DNA of 64,000 nucleotides from Pseudarthrobacter sp. AL07. Lineage in GTDB: Bacteria > Actinomycetota > Actinomycetes > Actinomycetales > Micrococcaceae. Below the pieces are notes generated by a model that was given only the letters and a program-made list of their open reading frames with translations, searched no databases and was not told the DNA's origin. Position 1 is the stretch's first letter. Every line of letters begins with the position of its first letter. The stretch is taken from positions 156,645-220,644 of the forward strand of contig NZ_JASBRB010000005.1 of the NCBI RefSeq assembly GCF_029960665.1. Reading direction: 5' to 3'. Shown in pieces: positions 40,889-50,296 of the stretch. The position numbers were made by a program, and so were the translations under genes.

Positions 40889-40949
40889 AACGCGGGGTCA
40901 CTTACGGCCCATCCAACGCTCCGCCATGGGCCGTAAGTGACCCCGCGTT
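40889..40949. repeat. 24-bp perfect inverted repeat in a divergent promoter region
   Basis: Arms 40889-40912 and 40926-40949 are perfect complements, with a 13-base loop. It lies between the divergent methyltransferase and gpm starts, so it is not a terminator by position, and no T-run follows. It may be a repetitive extragenic palindrome or a transcribed leader hairpin. Confidence 0.8.
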
Positions 40950-41000
40950 GCAGAACGTAACGCCCGGCGGTGTCTCGGCGGATCAATTAGGATAAAAATC

Positions 41001-41747
41001 ATGACTTACAAGCTGATTCTGCTGCGCCACGGCCACAGCGAATGGAACGCCAAGAACCTGTTCACCGGCTGGGTGGACGTTGACCTGAACGACCAGGGCC
41101 GCGAGGAAGCAGCACGCGGCGGCGAGCTCCTGGTTGAGAACGATCTTCTCCCGGATGTCCTGTACACCTCGCTCCTGAAGCGGGCCATCAACACCGCCAA
41201 TATCTCCCTGGACAAGGCCGACCGCGGCTGGATCCCCGTCAAGCGGGACTGGCGCCTGAACGAACGCCACTACGGTGCCCTGCAGGGCAAGGACAAGGCA
41301 CAGACCCTGGCCGAATACGGCGAGGACCAGTTCATGGAATGGCGCCGGTCCTACGACACCCCGCCGCCGCCCCTGGCCGATGACTCCGAGTTTTCCCAGG
41401 TCCGCGACCCCCGTTACGCGGACCTCGGCGACTCACTGCCCCGCACCGAGTGCCTCAAAGATGTCCTGGTCCGCCTGCTTCCTTACTGGGAATCAGATAT
41501 CAAGGAAGACCTCAAGGCCGGCAAAACGGTCCTGGTCACCGCCCACGGCAACTCGCTGCGCGCCCTGGTCAAGCACCTGGACGGCATCAGCGACGACGCC
41601 ATCGCCGGCCTGAACATCCCGACGGGCATCCCGCTGGTCTACGACTTGGACGAGGACTTCCAGCCGGTCAAGCCGGGCGGCACCTACCTGGACCCGGACG
41701 CTGCTGCGGAAGCCATCCTGGCAGTGGCCAACCAGGGCAAGAAGTAG
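41001..41747 (+). CDS. gpmA: 2,3-bisphosphoglycerate-dependent phosphoglycerate mutase
   Basis: 248 residues; interconverts 3- and 2-phosphoglycerate in glycolysis. Catalytic RHGHSEWN (9-16) with the phosphohistidine, [18 protein letters not shown] and [12 protein letters not shown] (family block with Glu at ~88), and the second His in [10 protein letters not shown] (~185). Full length. Followed by a strong palindromic terminator shared with phoU. Confidence 0.95.
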   Translation: MTYKLILLRHGHSEWNAKNLFTGWVDVDLNDQGREEAARGGELLVENDLLPDVLYTSLLKRAINTANISLDKADRGWIPVKRDWRLNERHYGALQGKDKAQTLAEYGEDQFMEWRRSYDTPPPPLADDSEFSQVRDPRYADLGDSLPRTECLKDVLVRLLPYWESDIKEDLKAGKTVLVTAHGNSLRALVKHLDGISDDAIAGLNIPTGIPLVYDLDEDFQPVKPGGTYLDPDAAAEAILAVANQGKK

Positions 41748-41765
41748 GACTCCGCAGGTTAATTG

Positions 41766-41808
41766 ACGACGGCGGGTCGGTCACCTCAGGTGACCGACCC
41801 GCCGTCGT
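41766..41808. terminator. Bidirectional terminator between gpm and phoU
   Basis: Perfect 21-bp arms (41766-41786 and 41788-41808) around one base, lying between two converging genes. GC-rich stem; no long T-run on either side. Confidence 0.75.
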
Positions 41809-41825
41809 ATGTGGTTCCGGAGCAG

Positions 41826-42479
41826 CTAGAAGCCCTGCGGCTGCCATTCGCCGGTGACCAGGTACGTGACCTTGCGGGCCACCGACACGCCGTGGTCGGC
41901 GAAGCGTTCGAAGTAGCGGCTCGCAAGGGCCACATCCACCGTGGTGGCGGGGGACTCGGCCCAGCCCGGCGCGGCGATCGCCTTGAAGACGCTCAGGTGA
42001 AGGTCGTCGATGACGCTGTTTGCCTTGAGGATGTCGCGGGCGACTTCGAGGTCCCGGGACTCCAGCAGCACGATGAGCTTGTCCGCGATCAGTTGGTCCT
42101 GCTCGGCCATTTTGTTAAACGTTTCCGTCATGGAGGCAGGAATCACAGTCGACGGGAAGCGCAGCCGGGCCAGCTGGGCGATGTGGCGGGCCAGGTCACC
42201 CATCCGCTCCAGGGAAGCGCTCATGCGCAGGGAACCCACGATCATCCGCAGATCGCTGGCCACCGGCCCCTGCAGGGCAAGGATATCGATGGCACGCTCA
42301 TCGAGACTGGTCTGCAAAAAGTCGATACGGGCGTCCGCGGCAATGACATCCTCAGCCAGATCAACGTCGGCAACCTGGAAGGACGTAGCGGCCTTCCCCA
42401 TCGCCTCGCTGACCAGCTTAGAAATCTCCACCAGCTGCTCACTCACCTGGGTCAGCTCTTCCTGAAAAACCTTACGCAC
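41826..42479 (-). CDS. phoU: Phosphate-signalling regulator PhoU
   Basis: 217 residues from GTG 42479, preceded by AAAGGA; the frame extends to 42545, but family members begin MRKVFQEEL as here. It has two three-helix PhoU repeats, each with the metal-binding pattern: DLRMIVGSLRMSASLERMGDLARHIA (~75-100) and ALASRYFERFADHGVSVARKV (~185-205). It damps phosphate signalling and restrains SenX3/RegX3 when phosphate is plentiful. Divergent from senX3. Confidence 0.92.
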   Translation of the reverse strand: MRKVFQEELTQVSEQLVEISKLVSEAMGKAATSFQVADVDLAEDVIAADARIDFLQTSLDERAIDILALQGPVASDLRMIVGSLRMSASLERMGDLARHIAQLARLRFPSTVIPASMTETFNKMAEQDQLIADKLIVLLESRDLEVARDILKANSVIDDLHLSVFKAIAAPGWAESPATTVDVALASRYFERFADHGVSVARKVTYLVTGEWQPQGF

Positions 42480-42574
42480 GTGGGCGTCCTTTCTTTGGAA
42501 CTCCGCCCTTAGGTGGCAGACGGAACTCATGTCGCCATTCGGCACTCCAACGTATAACTCTGTCAGCGTCCGGT

Positions 42575-42611
42575 AAACGATTAGTCGTTTGTAGATGAAC
42601 GTTAGTTGAAC
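42575..42611. promoter_or_regulatory. PHO-box-like site between phoU and senX3
   Basis: Dyad AAACGA/TCGTTT (42575-42590) followed by TGAAC at 42596-42600 and 42607-42611, an 11-bp direct repeat as in actinobacterial phosphate-response operators. A likely RegX3/PhoP-type binding site controlling both divergent genes. Confidence 0.45.
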
Positions 42612-42671
42612 CGTCCCCGCAATGGCCCATGACGCACCGTCCGGCCATGAACCACGGCCTAAGCTGGAGCT

Positions 42672-43889
42672 GTGGATCCTATGCTCATCGGTGTCATCGC
42701 CGGCCTGGTCGGCCTGTCACTCGGCACTTTTGGCGTGCTCGCCTTCAGGATCAGTGAAAAGCAGCGCAAGCTTGTCGACGTCGACATGGACGAACCTGCC
42801 TTGCCTGCCGGCGCCGCGGAGGTGCTGGCCGTCGTCGGACGGGCTTTTGTAGTGGTGGACGCCGTGGATGGTGTGGTGCGGGCCAGCCCCGCAGCTTATG
42901 CGTACGGCCTGGTACGCGGCCATACGGTGGTGCACAAGGAGCTGCTGGACATGACGGCAGGAGTGCGCCGCGACGGCGTGATCCTGGAGAAAAAGCTGGA
43001 ACTGCCGCGTGGCCCGCTGGGCCAGGGAACCATCATCGTGCAGGTCCGGGCAGCCATGCTCGGCGAGGAATATATCGTCCTGCTGGCCGACGACCGCACC
43101 GAAATCACCCGCACTGAGGAAATCCGCAACGACTTTGTGGCCAACGTGTCCCACGAGCTGAAGACCCCGGTGGGCGCAATTTCCCTGCTGGCCGAGGCGC
43201 TGGAGTCCTCAGCCGACGACGAACAAGCGGTTCGCCGTTTCGCCAAGCGGATGCACAAAGAATCGGGCCGCCTTGCCGCGCTGGTCCAGGACATCATCGA
43301 ACTGTCCCGCCTCCAGGGTGCCAGCGTCTCCCGGGAGGGCAAGGCCGTGGACATCAACACGGTCATCACTGAAGCAGTGGACCGCTCCCAACTCCCCGCC
43401 GAAAGCAAGAACATCCGGATCGTAGTGGGTGACCGGGTTGAAGCAACTGTTTTCGGCGACCGGGACCTGCTGGTGACCGCACTGCGTAACCTGATCGACA
43501 ACGCCATCCGCTACTCCCCGGAAAACACCAGGGTGGGCGTGGGCGTCCGGTCCAAGGAGGGGCTGATTGCCGTTTCCGTCACGGACCAGGGCGAGGGCCT
43601 GACCCCGGAGGACCAGGAGCGCGTGTTTGAGCGTTTCTACCGGGTGGATGCGGCGCGTTCGCGCCACACGGGCGGAACGGGCCTGGGCCTGAGCATTGTC
43701 AAGCACGTTGCCTCCAACCACGGCGGTGAAGTGACTTTGTGGTCCCGGCCCGGCCAGGGTTCCACTTTCACCCTGCGGCTGCCTGAGATGGAAAGCCGGG
43801 ACGAACCGGATACTGCAGGTGCCAAACAACGAGTCGTACCTGAGCGTGCTAAAGAACGCGGCGTACATGAGCAAGGAGCCAGCTCTTGA
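42672..43889 (+). CDS. senX3: Phosphate sensor histidine kinase SenX3
   Basis: 405 residues from GTG 42672. One N-terminal membrane segment (~4-26) and a PAS-like region (~45-145) are followed by a HisKA domain with the phospho-acceptor in VSHELKTPVG (~160) and an HATPase domain (N box LRNLIDNAIRYSPEN ~275, G1 VTDQGEGL ~305, G2 GGTGLGLSIVKH ~335). It autophosphorylates under phosphate limitation and phosphorylates RegX3. The end overlaps regX3 by four bases. Confidence 0.94.
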   Translation: MDPMLIGVIAGLVGLSLGTFGVLAFRISEKQRKLVDVDMDEPALPAGAAEVLAVVGRAFVVVDAVDGVVRASPAAYAYGLVRGHTVVHKELLDMTAGVRRDGVILEKKLELPRGPLGQGTIIVQVRAAMLGEEYIVLLADDRTEITRTEEIRNDFVANVSHELKTPVGAISLLAEALESSADDEQAVRRFAKRMHKESGRLAALVQDIIELSRLQGASVSREGKAVDINTVITEAVDRSQLPAESKNIRIVVGDRVEATVFGDRDLLVTALRNLIDNAIRYSPENTRVGVGVRSKEGLIAVSVTDQGEGLTPEDQERVFERFYRVDAARSRHTGGTGLGLSIVKHVASNHGGEVTLWSRPGQGSTFTLRLPEMESRDEPDTAGAKQRVVPERAKERGVHEQGASS

Positions 43890-44566
43890 GCAGGATTTTG
43901 ATTGTTGAAGACGAAGAATCTTTCAGTGATCCGTTGTCCTATTTGTTGGGCAAGGAGGGGTTCGAGGTTGAGGTTGTAGACAACGGCTTGGACGCCATCA
44001 CCGAATTCGACCGGAATGGGGCTGATCTGGTGCTGCTGGATCTGCAGCTCCCCGGTCTGTCAGGCACTGAGGTCTGCCGCCAGCTGCGGCAGCGCTCCAG
44101 CGTTCCGGTCATCATGCTGACGGCCAAGGACTCCGAGATAGACAAGGTGGTTGGCCTGGAGCTGGGTGCCGACGACTACGTCACCAAGCCCTATTCCTCC
44201 CGCGAGCTTGTGGCTCGCGTGCGGGCCGTGCTCCGCCGGCAGGGTGAACCTGAGGAGCTCATCTCCGCCACGGTGCAGGCCGGACCTGTCCGGATGGATA
44301 TCGAACGGCATGTGGTCAGCGTGGAGGGACAGCAGGTCCTCTTGCCACTGAAGGAATTCGAGCTGCTGGAAATGCTGCTGCGCAATTCCGGCCGCGTGCT
44401 GACCCGCGGGCAGTTGATCGACCGGGTCTGGGGTTCGGACTACGTGGGAGACACCAAAACCCTTGATGTGCACGTCAAGCGGCTGCGCGGCAAGATCGAG
44501 CCGGACCCATCCGTGCCCCGCTACCTGGTAACAGTCCGCGGTCTGGGCTACAAGTTCGAGCCGTAG
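43886..44566 (+). CDS. regX3: Response regulator RegX3
   Basis: 226 residues from TTG 43886 (TTGA overlap with senX3). Receiver domain with acidic pocket EDEE (8-11), phospho-acceptor Asp in LVLLDLQLPG (~52), Thr in MLTAKD (~79) and Lys in VTKPYSS (~101), then an OmpR/PhoB winged helix (LPLKEFELLEMLLRNSGRVLTRGQLIDRVWG, YLVTVRGLGYKFEP). Transcription regulator of the phosphate starvation response. Confidence 0.95.
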   Translation: MSRILIVEDEESFSDPLSYLLGKEGFEVEVVDNGLDAITEFDRNGADLVLLDLQLPGLSGTEVCRQLRQRSSVPVIMLTAKDSEIDKVVGLELGADDYVTKPYSSRELVARVRAVLRRQGEPEELISATVQAGPVRMDIERHVVSVEGQQVLLPLKEFELLEMLLRNSGRVLTRGQLIDRVWGSDYVGDTKTLDVHVKRLRGKIEPDPSVPRYLVTVRGLGYKFEP

Positions 44567-44601
44567 GCTTTCCCGCCGGTAAGGCATACGAAGCTTCAAG
44601 T

Positions 44602-44644
44602 GCACAAAAGGAGGGTCTCCCCGCGGGAGACCCTCCTTTTGTGC
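44602..44644. terminator. Bidirectional terminator after regX3
   Basis: A 20-bp perfect stem (44602-44621/44625-44644) with loop CGC. The stem includes AAAA/TTTT, so it terminates on both strands between regX3 and the converging lipoprotein gene. Confidence 0.88.
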
Positions 44645-44655
44645 TTTGTTGCTGT

Positions 44656-45216
44656 TTAGTGGGCCGCACCTGTGCCGGTGGCCGACGGCGACGGGCTGGG
44701 TGTGGCGGATTCTGTCGGTTCGCTGCCAGCCGGCAGGTACTCCTTGTATTCCGCCAGCGAATCATCCAGGACAGGGATCCGGACAGTCTTGCTCACGTTC
44801 GTGCCGTCTTCAGTGACCTTGACGTCCACCAGTGAACCGGCGATGCCGCCGCTGGTGCTGAGAATGGCTTCGTCCGTGGAGTCGTTGAGCAGGGTATAGG
44901 AGTTGGCTTTCACCGGCACCTGTGTCTGCGAACCCTCGGCACCGTTGACCGTGAGCTTGACGTCCTTCGAAGAGGAGTTGTAAACCGCGCCGAGCAGGCG
45001 GCCGGGCTTGTCTTCGCCGGCGGAGACAATCAGCATGTTGCGAAGCTGCAGCGGACCCAGGTCGGCGCGGATACCGTCCGACGCCGCGTACTGGTGAGAA
45101 GTCTGTTGGGGGTTAATGTAGCCGCAGCCGGTCATCGTCGCCAGGACGAGGGCCAGGGATCCTGCCGCCAGTGCCAGTTTGCCGCCCTGGGCCCGGTTCA
45201 TCGCAGTGAAACGCAC
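44656..45216 (-). CDS. Actinobacterial lipoprotein, LpqE-like
   Basis: 186 residues from GTG 45216, chosen because GAGGAG lies eight bases before it. N-terminal hydrophobic segment and lipobox MTGC (~residue 31), then a beta-rich extracellular domain (~45-155: LQLRNMLIVSAGEDKPGRLLGAVYNSS, VKLTVNGAEG) and a Ser/Pro/Thr-rich tail (TESATPSPSPSATGT). This architecture fits copper-chaperone-like or LpqE-like surface lipoproteins. Function unproven. Confidence 0.7.
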   Translation of the reverse strand: MRFTAMNRAQGGKLALAAGSLALVLATMTGCGYINPQQTSHQYAASDGIRADLGPLQLRNMLIVSAGEDKPGRLLGAVYNSSSKDVKLTVNGAEGSQTQVPVKANSYTLLNDSTDEAILSTSGGIAGSLVDVKVTEDGTNVSKTVRIPVLDDSLAEYKEYLPAGSEPTESATPSPSPSATGTGAAH

Positions 45217-45471
45217 GTCACGTACTCCTCGAGAGTCTTGAAACATTATTCAGCCATAGCCTAACGGCAAACCAGGCTAAACGAGGATTCCGTGCGGTCA
45301 CATGGCCCTTGGCAGCGGGCCGCGGATGCACTATTATCTGCATCCGTCAAGGGGTCCAAGGGGGTCTATTCTGCCCATTTTCCGCGTATTTCCGGGGTTC
45401 CGGGGCCTGTTCGAGGCCAGTCATATGCCTGAATCGTGATAAACTGGTCTGCGGGAAAGGGGAATGTACAC

Positions 45472-45954
45472 ATGGTATTTGAGGTCGGCGAGACAGTAGT
45501 TTACCCTCACCACGGTGCGGCAAAAATTGAAGAAATCAAGATGCGCACGGTCAAGGGCGAAGAGAAAATGTATCTCAAGCTCAAGGTGGCTCAGGGTGAT
45601 CTGACCATTGAAGTTCCAGCAGAGAACGTTGACCTTGTTGGGGTTCGTGACGTAGTGGGCAAGGAAGGTCTGGAGCACGTATTCGATGTGTTGCGGGCCG
45701 AGTTCACGGAAGAACCCACCAACTGGTCGCGCAGATACAAGGCAAATCTGGAGAAGCTTGCTTCCGGTGACGTCATCAAGGTAGCAGAGGTTGTTCGCGA
45801 CCTCTGGCGTCGTGATCACGATCGGGGCCTTTCCGCAGGTGAGAAGCGCATGCTGGCCAAGGCCCGTCAGATTCTGATTTCAGAACTTGCATTGGCTGAA
45901 AAGACTGATGAAGAGAAGGCTGCAAGCGTTCTCGACGAGGTCCTGGCTTCCTAA
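45472..45954 (+). CDS. carD: RNA polymerase-binding transcription factor CarD
   Basis: 160 residues from ATG 45472 (GGGAAAGGGG upstream); the frame extends to 45436 without a better start. The N-terminal RNAP-interacting Tudor-like domain ([22 protein letters not shown], residues 1-60) is followed by a helical DNA-binding C-terminal domain with Trp in [13 protein letters not shown] and [15 protein letters not shown]. It stabilises open complexes, notably at rRNA promoters. It stands directly before ispD, as in other actinobacteria. Confidence 0.96.
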   Translation: MVFEVGETVVYPHHGAAKIEEIKMRTVKGEEKMYLKLKVAQGDLTIEVPAENVDLVGVRDVVGKEGLEHVFDVLRAEFTEEPTNWSRRYKANLEKLASGDVIKVAEVVRDLWRRDHDRGLSAGEKRMLAKARQILISELALAEKTDEEKAASVLDEVLAS

Positions 45955-45962
45955 GAATTGAA

Positions 45963-45999
45963 CCCCGGGGGCACGCAAGTGCCTCCGGGGCTTCTTTTT
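45963..45999 (+). terminator. carD terminator
   Basis: CCCCGGGGGCAC pairs with GTGCCTCCGGGG (one bulge) around GCAA, followed by CTTCTTTTT. It separates carD from ispD. Confidence 0.85.
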
Positions 46000-46099
46000 G
46001 CCCTTTTTCGGACCACGATCGGACCACGTCCGATGTGCCAGGCGCGTCGCGCGGTCGGGATTCGGCAGGCCGGGCAGGCAGGCACGTAGGCTGGACAGC

Positions 46100-46906
46100 A
46101 TGAACAACGGACTTCCGCGCCCCGTCACCGCCGTCGTCATAGTGGCTGCCGGTTCCGGCGAACGGCTGGGTTATGGCATGCCCAAGGCGCGTGTGCCACT
46201 GGGTAGCTACACCATCCTCACCCATGCCCTCCGGGGCGCCGCAGCCGCCGGCGTTGCGCGCCAGATCTGTGTGGCCCTTCCGCCCGGCGATACCGTCCTG
46301 CAGGAATTGTGCGAGGACTTCGCCGAGGAACTCCGGGCAGCGCACGACGGAAACCCGGACAGCGCGCCTCCTGTTTTGACAACGGTCGACGGCGGCGCCA
46401 CCCGTGCCGCGTCCGTCCGGTCAGCGTTGGCCGCCTTGCTGGACGGCACCGAAGCCGTGCTGGTCCACGATGCCGCCAGGGCGCTGACGCCCGAGTACGT
46501 CTTCCACCGGGTTGTTGATTCCCTGGCTGCTGGTGCCGTTGCGGTGATTCCGACGGTACCGGTGGTGGATACGGTGAAGATGGTTACCCCCACCTCTGGT
46601 GAAGACACCAGCATCGCCCCGGAACTCGTGACGGGTACTGCCCCGCGGGAAGAGCTCCGCGCGGTCCAGACACCCCAAGGGTTCCGCCTGTCCACGCTGA
46701 TCCAGGCCCATCAGGCGGCGTCGGGCTTTGATGAGAAACAAGCGGCCGCAGTCACCGACGACGCGATGCTGGTGGAACTGCTGGGCGTTCCGGTGCACGC
46801 GGTCCATGGCTCCACGCAGTCACTGAAAATCACCACGCCGCTGGACCTGATTATTGCCGAGGGCCTGCTGGAAGGTCCGCTGGGTATCCGCTGGGTGGAA
46901 GGTTAG
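46100..46906 (+). CDS. ispD: 2-C-methyl-D-erythritol 4-phosphate cytidylyltransferase
   Basis: 268 residues from ATG 46100. Third step of the MEP isoprenoid pathway: makes CDP-ME from MEP and CTP. The nucleotide-binding loop [15 protein letters not shown] (~16-30), GGATRAASV (~95), VHDAARAL (~120) and [10 protein letters not shown] (~189) are family signatures; DDAMLVE near 218 follows. Two bases separate it from ispF. Confidence 0.94.
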   Translation: MNNGLPRPVTAVVIVAAGSGERLGYGMPKARVPLGSYTILTHALRGAAAAGVARQICVALPPGDTVLQELCEDFAEELRAAHDGNPDSAPPVLTTVDGGATRAASVRSALAALLDGTEAVLVHDAARALTPEYVFHRVVDSLAAGAVAVIPTVPVVDTVKMVTPTSGEDTSIAPELVTGTAPREELRAVQTPQGFRLSTLIQAHQAASGFDEKQAAAVTDDAMLVELLGVPVHAVHGSTQSLKITTPLDLIIAEGLLEGPLGIRWVEG

Positions 46907-46908
46907 TC

Positions 46909-47406
46909 GTGAGTGAAACCAAGATGATCCTGCCCCGCACCGGAATCGGCCTTGATGTCCATGCCTACGCCTCCGGTGACCTTCCCCGTCCGCTCTGGCT
47001 GGGCGGTCTGTTCTGGGAAGGCGAGCGTGGCCTGGCCGGGCATTCGGACGGAGACCCGGTGGCTCATGCCGCCGCCGACGCACTGTTCTCGGCTGCCGGC
47101 ATCGGGGACCTCGGTACACACTTCGGCACCGACCGCCCGGAGTTCGCCGGCGCCTCCGGCGTAACGCTGCTGGCCGAGGCGGCCAGGATTGTCCGTGCCG
47201 CGGGATTTGAGATCGGCAACGTGGCTGTGCAGTTCGTGGCTACCCGGCCCAAATTCGGCCCACGGCGGGAAGAGTCCCAACGCGTGCTGAGCGAGGCGGC
47301 GGGAGCTCCGATCGGTGTCACGGCCACCACCAGCGACGGACTGGGTTTCACCGGCAGGGGCGAGGGCATCTCCGCCATCGCCACCGCGTTGGTCTATCCG
47401 CGCTGA
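46909..47406 (+). CDS. ispF: 2-C-methyl-D-erythritol 2,4-cyclodiphosphate synthase
   Basis: 165 residues from GTG 46909. Forms the cyclodiphosphate from CDP-ME-2P in the MEP pathway; acts as a trimer with zinc. Metal ligands in GLDVHAY (Asp/His at ~15-17) and the His of AGHSDGD (~46), TDRPEFAGA (~74), and C-terminal [14 protein letters not shown]. Full length, in operon with ispD. Confidence 0.95.
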   Translation: MSETKMILPRTGIGLDVHAYASGDLPRPLWLGGLFWEGERGLAGHSDGDPVAHAAADALFSAAGIGDLGTHFGTDRPEFAGASGVTLLAEAARIVRAAGFEIGNVAVQFVATRPKFGPRREESQRVLSEAAGAPIGVTATTSDGLGFTGRGEGISAIATALVYPR

Positions 47407-47477
47407 TTCACCCGGGCGGTTCAGCCCGGATAGGGCGTGGGGGCCGGCGCGCAGGCCTTTTCCGCTAATCTGGAGCG

Positions 47478-48935
47478 GTGACTCTCCGCTTCCATGACAC
47501 CGCTGCCGCCGAAGTCCGTGACTTCGTTCCCCTCGTCCCGGGAAAAGCGAGCCTGTACTACTGCGGAGCCACCGTGCAGGGCATGCCGCACGTGGGCCAC
47601 ATCCGCTCGGCGATCGCCTTTGACCAGCTCACGCGCTGGCTCGAGTACCGGGGGCTGCGGGTCACCGTGGTCCGCAACGTCACGGACATCGATGACAAGA
47701 TCCTGGCCAAGTCTGCAGAGTCGTTCGCCCCGGACTTCGAAGCGGGCCCGGACACCGTCCGCGAGGAGGAATGGTGGGCACTGGCCTACCGCTACGAGCA
47801 GGCGTTCCTGCAGGCCTACGACACGCTCGGTGTTGCCCGGCCCACCTATGAGCCCCGGGCAACCGGGCATATCCCCGAAATGCATGAGCTGATCCAGCAG
47901 CTGATCGTCCGGGGTCACGCCTACCCGGCGCTGGACGACTCCGGGGATGTTTATTTCGACGTGCGCTCCTGGGATAAGTACGGGTCACTGACGCGCCAGA
48001 ACATTGACGACATGCAGGGTGCTCCGGACGCCGATCCCCGGGGCAAAAAAGACCCCCGCGACTTTGCGCTGTGGAAGGGCTCCAAAGACGGAGAGCCGAC
48101 GACGGCGAGCTGGGCCTCGCCCTGGGGCTCCGGCCGCCCGGGATGGCACCTGGAATGCTCCGCAATGGTCACAAAGTACCTCGGCACCGAGTTTGATATC
48201 CACGGCGGCGGACTGGACCTGCGCTTCCCGCACCACGAAAACGAGATGGCACAGTCCCAGGCCGCCGGGCACGGGTTCGCCAACTTCTGGATGCACAACG
48301 GCATGGTCACCTACCAGGGCGAAAAGATGTCCAAGTCCATCGGCAACACCATTAGCCCTGCGGAGATGCTGGACCTCGCGTCACCGCGGGTGGTCCGCTA
48401 CTACCTTGGGCAGGCGCAGTACCGCTCGGTCCTGGACTACCAACCCACGTCCCTGCAGGACGCCGCAGCCGCCGTCGAACGGATTGACGGGTTCATCAGT
48501 CGTGCGCTTCGGAGCACTATGACTCATGACGGCGCTGCCGGCTTTTTCAGCTACGGCACCGTCCCGGAGGCTTTTGCCGCGGCCATGGACGATGACCTGA
48601 ATGTCCCGGCGGCCCTTGCGGTCCTGCACGAGACCGTCCGGGCCGGGAACACCGCGCTCACCGCGGGGGAACTCGACGACGCCCGGCAGGCGCTCGCATT
48701 CGTGACCGACATGCTCCGTGTCCTTGGTCTCAGCGCCACCGCGGCACCCGTCGCCAATGGCCAGGCGGACACGGCCCTCGAGGTGCTCGTCGAAGCCCAG
48801 CTCGCCGCGCGTGCCCAGGCCCGGGCCAGCAAGGACTGGGCGGCCTCCGACGCCATCCGGGACACGCTGAAGGCAGCCGGCGTCGTCGTCGAAGATGGCC
48901 CGGAAGGCGCTACCTGGAGCCTGCAACGGAACTGA
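47478..48935 (+). CDS. cysS: Cysteinyl-tRNA synthetase
   Basis: 485 residues from GTG 47478. Class I synthetase that charges tRNA-Cys: HIGH motif as PHVGHI (~36-41), the zinc-ligand Cys just before it (YYCGATV, ~29) and WHLECSAM (~230) with [18 protein letters not shown] (~255), and the KMSKS motif EKMSKSIGN (~285). The C-terminal anticodon-binding helices are intact. It follows ispF in the common actinobacterial order ispD-ispF-cysS-rlmB. Confidence 0.96.
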   Translation: MTLRFHDTAAAEVRDFVPLVPGKASLYYCGATVQGMPHVGHIRSAIAFDQLTRWLEYRGLRVTVVRNVTDIDDKILAKSAESFAPDFEAGPDTVREEEWWALAYRYEQAFLQAYDTLGVARPTYEPRATGHIPEMHELIQQLIVRGHAYPALDDSGDVYFDVRSWDKYGSLTRQNIDDMQGAPDADPRGKKDPRDFALWKGSKDGEPTTASWASPWGSGRPGWHLECSAMVTKYLGTEFDIHGGGLDLRFPHHENEMAQSQAAGHGFANFWMHNGMVTYQGEKMSKSIGNTISPAEMLDLASPRVVRYYLGQAQYRSVLDYQPTSLQDAAAAVERIDGFISRALRSTMTHDGAAGFFSYGTVPEAFAAAMDDDLNVPAALAVLHETVRAGNTALTAGELDDARQALAFVTDMLRVLGLSATAAPVANGQADTALEVLVEAQLAARAQARASKDWAASDAIRDTLKAAGVVVEDGPEGATWSLQRN

Positions 48936-49003
48936 ACCGGCGATTTTACTTGATTCAGTAGACTGGTAAGCAGACTCAGTCAAACAATCAAGGGTGGAAA
49001 ATC

Positions 49004-49993
49004 ATGGCCAACAACGGTCGCCGGTCGGTCAAAGCAAAGAAGGGGCCAACCATCGGAACCGGTGGTCATGGCCGCAAGGCTCTGGAAGGCAAGGGCCCCA
49101 CGCCCAAGGCGGAAGACCGCCCGTACCACAAGGCGCATAAGAGCAAGCAGCTGTCCGAACGTTCGGCCGCCAAGCGCGGCACGGGCGCGCGCAGCGCCGG
49201 CGCCTCTCGCTCGGGCCCCAAGGGCCGTGCCACCGAGGAAGTCGTCACCGGCCGTAACTCGGTTGTCGAGGCCCTCCGCGCCGGGATCCCCGCGAAGGCC
49301 CTGCACATCGCCATCCGGATTGAGATGGATGACCGTGTCAAGGAGTCGCTGAAGATCGCCGCCGAACGCGGCATCCCGCTGCTCGAGACCGGCAAGATCG
49401 AGTTGGACCGCATGACGGAAGACGCCGTGCACCAGGGCCTGGTCCTGCAGATCCCGCCCTACGAGTACCAGGACGCGTACGAGCTGGCCGAGGAAACTGT
49501 GGACCGCTGGAAGAAGGGCCACGTAGCCAACGCGCCGCTGTTTGTTGCCCTCGACGGCATCACGGACCCGCGCAACCTCGGCGCCATCATCCGCTCCGTC
49601 TCGGCCTTCAGCGGCCACGGCGTCATCGTCCCGGAACGCCGCTCCGTCGGCGTCACGGCATCGGCCTGGAAGACCAGCGCGGGCGCGGCCGTGCGCGTTC
49701 CAGTGGCACGTGCCGGCAACCTGAACAGCGCGCTGAAGCAGTTCAAGAACATGGGCATCTTTGTCCTGGGGCTCGACGGCGACGGCGACGTTTCGCTGCC
49801 TGCCCTCACCCTGGCCACGGAGCCCGTGTGCATTGTGGTCGGGTCCGAGGGCAAGGGCCTGAGCCGCCTGGTCCGCGAAAACTGCGACCAGATCGTCTCC
49901 ATCCCGATCAACTCCGCCATGGAATCGCTCAACGCATCCATGGCCGTTGGCATCTCGCTGTACGAAATCTCCAGGCAGCGCGCAGTCAAGTAG
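49004..49993 (+). CDS. rlmB: 23S rRNA 2'-O-methyltransferase of the SpoU/TrmH family
   Basis: 329 residues. A basic, Lys/Gly-rich N-terminal extension (~1-78) is followed by an RNA-binding L30-like substrate domain (~80-160) and the knotted SpoU methyltransferase domain: ALDGITDPRNLGAIIRS (motif 1, ~182), IVVGSEGKGLSRLV (motif 2, ~277) and IPINSAMESLNASMAVGI (motif 3, ~301). Expected to methylate G2251 (E. coli numbering). Confidence 0.92.
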   Translation: MANNGRRSVKAKKGPTIGTGGHGRKALEGKGPTPKAEDRPYHKAHKSKQLSERSAAKRGTGARSAGASRSGPKGRATEEVVTGRNSVVEALRAGIPAKALHIAIRIEMDDRVKESLKIAAERGIPLLETGKIELDRMTEDAVHQGLVLQIPPYEYQDAYELAEETVDRWKKGHVANAPLFVALDGITDPRNLGAIIRSVSAFSGHGVIVPERRSVGVTASAWKTSAGAAVRVPVARAGNLNSALKQFKNMGIFVLGLDGDGDVSLPALTLATEPVCIVVGSEGKGLSRLVRENCDQIVSIPINSAMESLNASMAVGISLYEISRQRAVK

Positions 49994-50134
49994 TCCTCCG
50001 GCGTGGTGCGGCTTGTGGGGCGGCGAAGGCCGGACTTTCGCCGGCTGCTGCGCTCGTTCCTCACGCAACAACGCAGCCTACGCGAAAGCCCCGCCGTCGC
50101 CGCGAACGCTCTCTCACGTTTGGTGGGTTTAACA

Positions 50135-50180
50135 GCAACGCTCTCTCACCTTTCGGCGGGGGAGCGTTGCCGTTTTCTTT
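50135..50180 (+). terminator. Terminator after rlmB
   Basis: GCAACGCTC (50135-50143) pairs with GAGCGTTGC (50162-50170), followed by CGTTTTCTTT. The left arm region repeats a partial copy at ~50104-50117 (AACGCTCTCTCAC), so the segment arose in part by duplication. Confidence 0.7.
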
Positions 50181-50296
50181 AGAACTCGCGGCGGTCCGCC
50201 AGGACCGTGAGCTTCTGCCCGGCCCGGAACCCCACGAAGTGTCGTCATAAAAGCGCCAGTGCAGTCCAACAGCCGCTGGCCGCTACCATTGACCTG

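Noticed and set aside
40889..40949. Transcription terminator
   Set aside because: It lies between divergent genes and has no T-run on either side.
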